Assembly (NCBI RefSeq): GCF_050271975.1
Contig: NZ_CP189850.1
Span: 2,976,001-3,040,000, forward strand
Direction of reading: 5' to 3'
DNA: 64,000 nt
From: Litorimonas sp947503715
GTDB taxonomy: Bacteria > Pseudomonadota > Alphaproteobacteria > Caulobacterales > Maricaulaceae
A model generated the notes under the pieces. That model had not been told where the DNA came from and did not search any database. It saw only the letters and a program-made list of their open reading frames with translations. Position numbers and translations under genes: made by a program. Positions 57,834 to 64,000 of this stretch are shown here, piece by piece. Numbering within the stretch: the first letter of the stretch is position 1; each line of letters begins with the position of its first letter.

Positions 57834-58430
57834 TCAGGAGAGAACAGAGCGGGCATCCAGCCAGCAGTCGAGGGAGAGGTAAGCGGCGAAGGCCGTGTGA
57901 TCGCCGAGGTCAAAGGACTGCACGTCCAACCCGCCAAAATCGAAGGCGGACGCGGCGGCAATGGTGGGGGCTTCGGGCGAAACCGGCAAGCCCGTCTGCC
58001 GCATCGGGGCAAGGACGGCTTCAATTTCGTGCAGGCCCCGGCGCAGAATGGTCGGCCCGAAGTCAGGCCCGTGTTTGGCGTGGAGTTCCGACGGCACAAT
58101 CAACATCCATTCGAGATCAAATTGATGGGTCGGCTCATCCGCGTCGGCGTTGAGCAGCTCGCCCGGACGGGCCTGCCCTGACATCACGGCCAGACGGCGG
58201 ATGAGGCGCGGTTCGCCGTTCGGCCCCCGACCCTGTTCAAAATCCAGATCGGTCGGGTCATCCACGCGGCAGGTCGGCAGGACGGGACCGTCGGGCGGGA
58301 ACTCAACACTTTTGCCATGTTCCAGCAGGAACGCGTCCCGCGCCGCCGTCAGAGCGGCCAGACGCGCCGCATCCAGATGGGACTGGATCGCGGTCAACGC
58401 GCCGTCACGGGTCATCAAACCAAAACTCAT
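57834..58430 (-). CDS. Tail terminator-like protein (lambda U position)
   Basis: A 198-residue soluble protein (THQFDLEWMLIVPSELHAKH; TILRRGLHEIEAVLAPMRQ). It overlaps the DUF6441 gene by 4 bases and precedes the tail tube gene region, the place of lambda U, the tail terminator that caps the tube. Sequence evidence for U is weak; the call is positional. Confidence 0.65.
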   Translation of the reverse strand: MSFGLMTRDGALTAIQSHLDAARLAALTAARDAFLLEHGKSVEFPPDGPVLPTCRVDDPTDLDFEQGRGPNGEPRLIRRLAVMSGQARPGELLNADADEPTHQFDLEWMLIVPSELHAKHGPDFGPTILRRGLHEIEAVLAPMRQTGLPVSPEAPTIAAASAFDFGGLDVQSFDLGDHTAFAAYLSLDCWLDARSVLS

Positions 58431-59131
58431 CGGATCGCCGTGGCCCGTTCGGACTGTTCAAGATGTTCGCGCAGACCAAAGGCCAAACGCGCCGGATGAC
58501 GGCGTCCGGCTTTGGCCATGATCTGCCGGGTTTTCAGACGTTGTTTGATCGTCGCCTGTTTGACGAGTGCGAAGACGGGGACGGTGACCATGCCGTCCAG
58601 CCGCGTGCGCGGGCCCATGGTTTTGGTGGCTTTGCTTTCCCGCAACCGCGTGAACCGCCCCGATCGCGTGGCCCGCATCCGCGCGACGAGCATTTTCTTG
58701 CCGCTTTTGGTGGTGATCGGGACCAGGTTGTCGGCCCCGAAACGGCGTTCAAACGCATCAATGATGGACTCGCCTTTTTTCTGGCGGAGGTTTTCGGCAG
58801 GCCCGCCCGGAATGGGAATGGTCAGGGCCTGCATGGCGTTTGGGCGGATGGTCGCGCCATCGGCAAAGCTGGACAGGATGTGCGGGATTTTTGAAAAGAC
58901 GAGCGCGGCAGGTTCAAAACTCAAACCACGTTTGGGAAACTGGCTGTCGCGCAGAGTCGTGGCGACGCGGCGGGAAAATCCCGCGCGTTGAATGTCCTGC
59001 CGCAGGTCGGTCTTGGTCTGGGTCGAGGACAGCTTTGTCCCCTTTTTCAAACCCGTCAGAATCGCGGTTTCACGCGAGTCGATTGTGGTTTGCAGATTGC
59101 CGGTGATGGCGAGGAGCGCGTCAGATTTCAT
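58427..59131 (-). CDS. DUF6441 family minor tail protein (lambda Z position)
   Basis: A 234-residue basic protein that fits DUF6441, found in siphophage tail modules. It has AGFSRRVATTLRDSQFPKRG, IPIPGGPAENLRQKKGESII and a strongly basic end (KQRLKTRQIMAKAGRRHPAR). It corresponds in place to lambda Z, which finishes tails before head joining. It overlaps the next gene by 4 bases. Confidence 0.72.
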   Translation of the reverse strand: MKSDALLAITGNLQTTIDSRETAILTGLKKGTKLSSTQTKTDLRQDIQRAGFSRRVATTLRDSQFPKRGLSFEPAALVFSKIPHILSSFADGATIRPNAMQALTIPIPGGPAENLRQKKGESIIDAFERRFGADNLVPITTKSGKKMLVARMRATRSGRFTRLRESKATKTMGPRTRLDGMVTVPVFALVKQATIKQRLKTRQIMAKAGRRHPARLAFGLREHLEQSERATAIR

Positions 59132-59138
59132 CGGTCAA

Positions 59139-59549
59139 TCATCCGAGGGGGAGACCTTCCGGCACCGTGGACGGTTCGCCCGTGGCGGGCGCAGCGGTTG
59201 GGGTGAGGCCCACATGGATTTGCCGACCGGAGCGGCCAAAGCTGCGCGGGGCCGCATCAATGTGGAAATGGCTGAACCCTTCAAGCGGCGTGAGGAGTTC
59301 AATCCGGTCACCCGTCTGCACGACGAAATTCTCGGGGCAGGTGTGACGGCGCAGGCGCAGGCTGAACCCTTTGACATCAATCTCGATCCGGGACCCGTCG
59401 AGGTTTTGTTCCATGTCATTGATGTGGACCTTGCCCTTGGTCTCAAACAAATCCTGCCCGCCCCGCCGATAAATCAAATCCGTCCCAAGATAATCGTAAG
59501 TCGTGTCGAGCAAACGACGCGCATGGATTTCACGGGGCGGAAGAGACAT
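59139..59549 (-). CDS. Head-tail joining protein (lambda FII position)
   Basis: A 136-residue beta-rich protein (TYDYLGTDLIYRRGGQDLFE; RLRRHTCPENFVVQTGDRIE). Size and place between the FI-like gene and the Z-like gene match lambda FII (117 residues), which caps the connector. The C-terminus is a flexible Pro/Thr/Ala-rich tail. The call is positional with a plausible fold. Confidence 0.65.
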   Translation of the reverse strand: MSLPPREIHARRLLDTTYDYLGTDLIYRRGGQDLFETKGKVHINDMEQNLDGSRIEIDVKGFSLRLRRHTCPENFVVQTGDRIELLTPLEGFSHFHIDAAPRSFGRSGRQIHVGLTPTAAPATGEPSTVPEGLPLG

Positions 59550-59579
59550 CAGAGATGGCGGAGCGGGAGCCGGAGAGAC

Positions 59580-60080
59580 TTAGGCGGCGGGCTTTGTCAG
59601 ACTGTCGCGCAGCCCGGCCAAATCGGTGATGGGCGGTTCGTCGTCGGGCAAGGACGCATTCACAAGGTCGAGCGTGTCAGAGATGTCAGTCGCGGTCAGC
59701 GCCGCAGCGTCGGTCAGGGTGGCGACCTCTGTCTTCAATTTGTCAGCCTTCGCGGTCAGCTTTTTGATGCCCGCTTCCAGTTCGGCAACTTTCGCCTCTG
59801 ACGCGGCCAGCAGGTGCGGCGAACCCGGAAGGGCGGTTTGCGACGCGAGGGCGGTTTTTGACGCGGCCGGGCGGCGTGCCTCAATGGCGGCTTTCTGCGC
59901 CTTTTTAACCGCCGTTTTGCCGCCGGCATCATTCAGGGCCGCAACGGCGAGTGGGTCGTCGGTGACGCCTTCGGCAGCGGCGAGGGCCGCAACGTCCGCG
60001 GACATCTCGTAACTGATGCCCGCAGAATAACCGAGCGAAGTGACAGGATTGAACCAGGCTTTGTGAATGTTGATTTTCAT
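59580..60080 (-). CDS. Phage protein in lambda FI position
   Basis: A 166-residue protein, Ala- and Lys-rich, with a coiled coil at about 90-130 (SEAKVAELEAGIKKLTAKAD). It lies just after the capsid gene, the place of lambda FI, which assists DNA packaging, and has similar composition. The first 30 residues (MKINIHKAWFNPVTSLGYSA) are more ordered. Function is assigned by position only. Confidence 0.6.
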   Translation of the reverse strand: MKINIHKAWFNPVTSLGYSAGISYEMSADVAALAAAEGVTDDPLAVAALNDAGGKTAVKKAQKAAIEARRPAASKTALASQTALPGSPHLLAASEAKVAELEAGIKKLTAKADKLKTEVATLTDAAALTATDISDTLDLVNASLPDDEPPITDLAGLRDSLTKPAA

Positions 60081-60180
60081 GGAGATGTCCTTTCGGGAGA
60101 TCGTGGGTGGTTTTCAAAACAGTCTGGAAAATCTCCCGCCGAACGGACGGGAGATTGAACTGAATGTCTCGCGGTGAGAT

Positions 60181-61227
60181 TTACGGTTGTGCGCCGGCGT
60201 GAAGTTCGACGAGCACTTCGGGCTGATTGCAAAGCGGCAGCTTGCAGCTCTCCGAATCCAGATCGATGCCTTTGCCCTGCGGCAGGTCATGCGGGTAAAC
60301 ATGGATGCACTGGCTGGGCGCGATGTTGACCTGACCCATCCGCTCCGGCGGGGCGTTGAATTCAGAGAAGGTCTGGATTGTGTTTTCCGGAAAGGCATGA
60401 CCCATGCCGTCGGAAATATATTTGACGGTCGAACCATCGGCGCGGTTGCCCTGCCCCGTGTAACTTTCGAAGATTGTGTTCTCAAGCTGAATGGAACGCT
60501 GCGCATTCGGGCTGGACGCATCCGCCCGCGACGCCGCATATTGTGCTGCGGCGACAGGATTGCCGAGAAGATATTTCTCATATTTTGGATGGCGTTTCAG
60601 TTTGCGCAGGAAGTCGGACGCGACCATGGCGCGTGGGCCGGTCGTGACATCGCCGCGAAGGTTGTTGGCGATGTGATCTTCCAGCTCTTCGATGTGGCCA
60701 AAGATGTCGGACGCGTCATTGTCGAGGTCGAAGTAAATCTTCTTCTTCGCAATGCCGAACACGTTGAACAAATCATAAAGTTCATCGCCCGTGCCGGGGT
60801 CGACAATCACGCCTTTCAGGGCAGAGACGCGCAGAAATTCATGCGTTTCGTCATGCGGCTGTCGAACCGCCAGCAGCCTACGATTGTAAGCATCTGTTTG
60901 AGATTCGAGCTGGGCGGGGCCGGGCTGGAAGGCCGTGAATCCCTGAATGTCGGACGGGGTCAGCAGGTCGTGGGCTTTGAACGTTGGGATGTCGAAGGTT
61001 TCACCACTGGCCTTGGAGCGGTTAAGTTCTTGCGACGGGGCATTGCGGGCGACTTGCGAAAGCAATGTGACCTTGTTGTCACGGCGGATGACGGTCGTGT
61101 TGGCGGTCGGAATGCCGATCGGCGCACCAAACACGCCGAGCTGACCGATGCGCGAATAAAGATTGGGAAGAAGGTTCAGCGCCGCGCCGATGTTGGCAAT
61201 GGCGAAAGGGGAGACTGTGCGAGTCAT
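60181..61227 (-). CDS. Major capsid protein E
   Basis: A 348-residue shell protein of the lambda E (Phage_cap_E) family, HK97 fold. Family-typical segments: IPTANTTVIRRDNKVTLLSQ, the SIQLENTIFESYTGQGNRAD strand, and the C-terminal GHAFPENTIQTFSEFNAPPE. There is no large N-terminal delta domain, in line with a separate scaffold. It follows the decoration protein by 66 bases and precedes the FI-like gene by about 100 bases. Confidence 0.93.
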   Translation of the reverse strand: MTRTVSPFAIANIGAALNLLPNLYSRIGQLGVFGAPIGIPTANTTVIRRDNKVTLLSQVARNAPSQELNRSKASGETFDIPTFKAHDLLTPSDIQGFTAFQPGPAQLESQTDAYNRRLLAVRQPHDETHEFLRVSALKGVIVDPGTGDELYDLFNVFGIAKKKIYFDLDNDASDIFGHIEELEDHIANNLRGDVTTGPRAMVASDFLRKLKRHPKYEKYLLGNPVAAAQYAASRADASSPNAQRSIQLENTIFESYTGQGNRADGSTVKYISDGMGHAFPENTIQTFSEFNAPPERMGQVNIAPSQCIHVYPHDLPQGKGIDLDSESCKLPLCNQPEVLVELHAGAQP

Positions 61228-61293
61228 TTGAAAATCCAGTTCAGAAAAGTGAGGTTCGTGACCCGCCGGAAGGGCGGGCCAAACGTCCGTCAG

Positions 61294-61674
61294 TTAGGAC
61301 GGCAGCCCGTCAACGAGTTTGATATTGACCGCCGCCATCGCGGTTTTCAGCGTCGCGGTTTGCGAAGCATCCGCAGGGAAGTCGATTTCCGCGGCATTGA
61401 GGATGACCGGACCGCCTTCAACCGTTGCGATCTTCACGGACGCACCGGGTTGAACTTCGGAATAAGTCAGGTTCACGCCCGTGAACGCAGCGGGATTTGC
61501 CGTGTCAAACAGGGCGGGCGCAACACCCCCTGTCATGATGTTACCGGGCTGCAGCACCACGACAGCCGCGCCGCCATTGGTGAAGGTGCGGTTTTCGCGG
61601 GTGAAGTTGCCTTCGCTGTCATATTTTAGAACCGCGCCAAGCTGACGGGGTTCAGTGAAAGATTGAGAATTCAT
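61294..61674 (-). CDS. Head decoration protein (lambda D-like)
   Basis: A 126-residue protein of the gpD type: a flexible N-terminus (MNSQSFTEPRQLGAVLKYDS), then a beta-rich body (VVVLQPGNIMTGGVAPALFD; GPVILNAAEIDFPADASQTA). gpD trimers stabilise the expanded capsid. It lies between the protease/scaffold and capsid genes as in lambda. Confidence 0.9.
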   Translation of the reverse strand: MNSQSFTEPRQLGAVLKYDSEGNFTRENRTFTNGGAAVVVLQPGNIMTGGVAPALFDTANPAAFTGVNLTYSEVQPGASVKIATVEGGPVILNAAEIDFPADASQTATLKTAMAAVNIKLVDGLPS

Positions 61675-61716
61675 GGGATTGGCTTTCTAAAAAAGTGAGA
61701 ATTGAGTGGGTTGGAC

Positions 61717-62427
61717 TTAAGCTCTGGCCCCGGCCCGTTCGCGCATGCGTTTCGCGGCAGCAGCCTGCGCCTGGTCACCCGCGGAGAGCTTGCCCGTCGA
61801 GGCATTGCCGCCCGTGCCAAGCTGCGGGTTCGGGACACCGGCGAGGCGACCGCCCGTTTGCTTTTCCGCCTTCTTCAGCAGACTCGCCGCCGTTTCCGCC
61901 GTCATGCCGGGGGTGATGGAGAGTTCAGCGGCGAGGGTTTCGCGGCCTTTGGCCTCGGGCAGGTTCTGGATGGCGCGGGCCTCAACCGGATCAATGCCAC
62001 CCGACGCGGCGGGCTTGGACCGTTTGGCGGATTTGCGTCGTTTCGGGGCCGTGGCAGCAAGGCGTTTCATGGCGCGATGCGCGATGCGGCGCGAGGCTTT
62101 GCGCGCATCGGTTTTTTCGTCATCGTCCATGGCGTCGGGATCTTCATCCGCCGCGTCCATGGCCTCGGTTTCTTCCTCGGTCAGGGCTTCCGCGTCGTCC
62201 TCGCCCTCGTCTTCCATGGCGTCGGCGTCTTCGCCGTCATTCATGGATTCAATCTCGTCATCCTCCATGGCGTCGAGGGTTTCGTCGGTTTCTTTGTCCA
62301 CCGCGTCGGCGAGGGCCGTCGCGTTGAAAGCGGTCGCGCCATAACTGGCGGTCGCGCAGGCGAGCGCACTGCACGAGAGCAGCGCGAAGAGTGAGGCGCG
62401 GTTTCGCGCGGCTTTGAGGGTCGACAT
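61717..62427 (-). CDS. Capsid scaffold protein (Nu3-like), nested in frame in the protease gene
   Basis: An internal ATG at 62427 in the protease frame has AGGAG six bases upstream, so a 236-residue C-terminal product is expected besides the full protein. It is acidic in the middle (runs of Asp/Glu around DAMEDEGEDDAEALTEEETE) and basic near the end (KRRKSAKRSKPA), then helical. This matches lambda Nu3, the scaffold made from an in-frame start inside C. Its N-terminus has an unusual hydrophobic stretch (SLFALLSCSALACATASYGA). Confidence 0.82.
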   Translation of the reverse strand: MSTLKAARNRASLFALLSCSALACATASYGATAFNATALADAVDKETDETLDAMEDDEIESMNDGEDADAMEDEGEDDAEALTEEETEAMDAADEDPDAMDDDEKTDARKASRRIAHRAMKRLAATAPKRRKSAKRSKPAASGGIDPVEARAIQNLPEAKGRETLAAELSITPGMTAETAASLLKKAEKQTGGRLAGVPNPQLGTGGNASTGKLSAGDQAQAAAAKRMRERAGARA

Positions 62428-63498
62428 CGGGGTCTCCTGTTCTGTCGAGAGGGATGCCGAACCTTTGGGTGCGGCGGTTGAAATTTTCTTGGGGGTGTCT
62501 TTGGACGCGGATGTGGGGTCCGGGGCGGGCTCTGGTTTTGGCTCTGGCTCTGGGGCGGGCGCGGTTGCCAGTTCCGTCAGGCGGGCCAAGGCCGCCGCGC
62601 GGTCCGATTGCGCATCGGCCAGCCCGTGGGTCAGGGCCGTCGGTGTCATGAAGGCGGCGGCTTCCAAATCGGCAATGGCGGATTGTTCCAGCCCCCGGCC
62701 CTGCGCCATGCGCGCGTGGAACCAGTCGCCCAATTCGTTGATTTCCGCCGTCCATTGTTCGGACTCGCCCTCGGACAATTCCGTCTCCGGATATCCAAAA
62801 CTTTTCTTGTCGCCCGATGTGAAGAACGTAACTTTGCGGCCCGCTTTGGCATCCGCGCCCGTCGTGTCGAGGCGACCATAAATCACGCCAATGGAACCGA
62901 GCGTCGCGGTCAGTGTCGCGTGAACCTCGGTGCAGGCCCCCGCGAGAGAATAAGCGGCGGAACAGGCCAGACCATCGGTGAAGGCGACAATCGGCTTTTC
63001 ATCCCGCCAGGCGAGGATGCGGTCCGTCAATTCGAAACAGCCATTGACCATGCCGCCGGGGCTGTCGATGTCGAGGAAGATGCCCTGACAATCGGGGTCG
63101 GACATGGCAGCGGCGAATTCCGCCTCGATCCGATCGTAACCGTCAATGCAGAGCATCCCGCCCAGAATTTCGGCGCGGTTCATCAATGGGCCGCGCACAG
63201 TGATCGTCTGAACGTAGGGGTCCTGTCGGGCCTCTTGGCGCGCAGGGGCGAGGGCCAAGCGGGCAGATGGCTGCGCCGCGGCAAGTCCTTGAACATCTGC
63301 CAAGTCGTCATCCTCAACATCGCGGCGCAAAAAGTCGGGAATGATGGAGGCTTTGCGGTTGGCGCGCCGATGCGCGCGATCAGCCAAACGCCCTGCGCGG
63401 TCAGAATAAGCGGCGGAGAGTTGCTGTTGCAGCTCCGGCACAATCGCCGGATAAAGCATGAGCGGGCGGCCCGTCAGGGTGAGGTGAAGGGGGATCAT
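61717..63498 (-). CDS. S49 family head maturation protease (lambda C-like) with scaffold tail
   Basis: A 593-residue SppA-type serine protease fused to a scaffold-like region. The S49 domain covers about 90-300: FLDIDSPGGMVNGCFELTD and FTDGLACSAAYSLAGACTEV hold the nucleophile region, with TATLGSIGVIYGR after it. A Pro/Glu linker (EPEPKPEPAPDPTS) leads to the scaffold part from residue 358. It overlaps the portal gene by 4 bases (ATGA). By analogy with lambda C it matures the portal and removes scaffold. Confidence 0.92.
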   Translation of the reverse strand: MIPLHLTLTGRPLMLYPAIVPELQQQLSAAYSDRAGRLADRAHRRANRKASIIPDFLRRDVEDDDLADVQGLAAAQPSARLALAPARQEARQDPYVQTITVRGPLMNRAEILGGMLCIDGYDRIEAEFAAAMSDPDCQGIFLDIDSPGGMVNGCFELTDRILAWRDEKPIVAFTDGLACSAAYSLAGACTEVHATLTATLGSIGVIYGRLDTTGADAKAGRKVTFFTSGDKKSFGYPETELSEGESEQWTAEINELGDWFHARMAQGRGLEQSAIADLEAAAFMTPTALTHGLADAQSDRAAALARLTELATAPAPEPEPKPEPAPDPTSASKDTPKKISTAAPKGSASLSTEQETPMSTLKAARNRASLFALLSCSALACATASYGATAFNATALADAVDKETDETLDAMEDDEIESMNDGEDADAMEDEGEDDAEALTEEETEAMDAADEDPDAMDDDEKTDARKASRRIAHRAMKRLAATAPKRRKSAKRSKPAASGGIDPVEARAIQNLPEAKGRETLAAELSITPGMTAETAASLLKKAEKQTGGRLAGVPNPQLGTGGNASTGKLSAGDQAQAAAAKRMRERAGARA

Positions 63499-64000
63499 TG
63501 TGCGGTCGTCCCGTCTGTCGGATTGGTCGGGGCAAGCGCGCCCTCGCGGAAATTCGAGCTGATGCTGAGCTGTTCCATCCGCTGTTCCTCTCCGGCGATG
63601 ACGGCCATTTCCTCGTCGAAATCCTCGCCATTGCTGGAATAAATTTTGGAGCGGGAAGTCAGGCGACCTTCGAGATTGAGCAGGTTTGCCTTGGCCGCTT
63701 TCTCCGGATCAATCTGCGGACGGGCGGGTCCGACCCAATTGGAGCGGCACCACGCGGCGGGGGCTTCCCACAGGTCCGCGCAACCGGGCGGCAGGTCGAT
63801 CAGGCCGCGATCCGTGATCTCATCAAGGACGGCGAGGTAAATCGGCATCACGACCTGCGTCCCGAAATCCGCGCGCTGCACCATGACGGCACTCCAGATT
63901 TCGTTGAACGCACCGCGCAGGGTGGAATAATTCAGACCCGTGTAATTTCCGGTGATTTGCCCTTCGGACACATTCATGGCGGCGGCGACGGATTGCATCA
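63495..64000 (-). CDS. Portal protein (lambda B-like), 5' part cut by window edge
   Basis: The last 168 or so codons of a portal gene that continues beyond the window. It has GQITGNYTGLNYSTLRGAFN and CADLWEAPAAWCRSNWVGPA followed by RPQIDPEKAAKANLLNLEGR, the C-terminal pattern of lambda-B family portals. The C-terminus is a flexible Thr/Gly/Pro tail. The portal forms the ring through which DNA is packaged. Confidence 0.88.
   Translation of the reverse strand, partial: MQSVAAAMNVSEGQITGNYTGLNYSTLRGAFNEIWSAVMVQRADFGTQVVMPIYLAVLDEITDRGLIDLPPGCADLWEAPAAWCRSNWVGPARPQIDPEKAAKANLLNLEGRLTSRSKIYSSNGEDFDEEMAVIAGEEQRMEQLSISSNFREGALAPTNPTDGTTAQ

Larger units (their letters stand above)
43149..64000 (-). 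mobile_element. Lambda-like siphophage prophage, late gene region (continues past window)
   Basis: From the tRNA to the window end, the minus-strand genes follow the late order of phage lambda: portal, protease/scaffold, decoration, capsid, joining proteins, tail tube, G/G-T, tape measure, tip proteins, J and lysis genes, with many 4-base ATGA overlaps. The terminator at 43653 closes the block. The left border is set at the tRNA by inference; it could be as late as 43653 if the nuclease gene is of host origin. Integrase, repressor, replication and terminase genes are not in view. Confidence 0.88.

Noticed and set aside
43653..64000. Gene transfer agent cluster
   Set aside because: The capsid is of the lambda E type with decoration protein, Nu3-type scaffold, G/G-T and spanins; alphaproteobacterial GTAs have an HK97-type capsid and a different gene order.

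Overview
The window is a chromosomal segment of an alphaproteobacterium. The order lysA then a TIGR02302/DUF4175 gene, adk lying between secY and rpsM, a MetH split into two overlapping genes, and a cobalamin-controlled BtuB-type receptor all fit that class. Moderate GC and the general style of the proteins suggest a marine Hyphomonadales/Maricaulales-type bacterium, but that finer placement is inference.

Layout. Positions 1-7,600 hold two paralogous secreted proteins of unknown function, an LptM-like lipoprotein, lysA, a large low-complexity DUF4175 membrane protein, pyrC, and an AT-richer DUF4272 gene that looks acquired. Positions 7,630-11,150 hold a two-subunit molybdenum hydroxylase of the IorAB type, divergent from a DJ-1/PfpI protein, with a palindromic operator candidate between them. 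Positions 11,360-30,370 are one complete minus-strand str-S10-spc-alpha array: rpsL-rpsG-fusA-tuf-rpsJ through rpoA-rplQ, including secY and adk. It carries an unusual L15 protein with a C-terminal DUF2853 domain, and several strong RNA hairpins between genes. Positions 30,600-34,500 hold ygfZ, a membrane-anchored ribbon-helix-helix protein, a GNAT acetyltransferase, a small N-acetylglutamate-synthase-like gene without a proper start, tag, and an 800-base gap dense in hairpins that may encode an undescribed RNA. Positions 34,500-43,150 hold a Do-family periplasmic protease, the two metH genes, a cobalamin riboswitch with btuB, a TraB/GumN lipoprotein and tRNA-Arg(CCG).

From just after the tRNA to the window end is the late region of a lambda-like siphophage prophage on the minus strand, with head genes beyond or at 64,000 and lysis genes nearest the tRNA. 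Read in transcription order it is portal (B), protease with a nested scaffold (C/Nu3), decoration (D), capsid (E), head-tail joining genes, tail tube (V), tail chaperones G and G-T joined by a -1 frameshift at a GGGAAAC heptamer, tape measure (H), M- and L-like tip proteins, K (NlpC), a J protein that seems to carry the I region, two small proteins, a holin, a lysin, and nested Rz/Rz1 spanins. Lambda gene names are used here by position and family. The lysin is unusual in joining a lytic transglycosylase to a trypsin-like protease domain. The integrase, repressor and terminase genes are not in view, so whether the prophage is intact cannot be judged.

Functionally, the riboswitch-btuB unit brings in cobalamin, which the divergent split MetH uses for methionine synthesis; lysA and pyrC serve lysine/peptidoglycan and pyrimidine synthesis; the ribosomal array supplies the core translation machinery.
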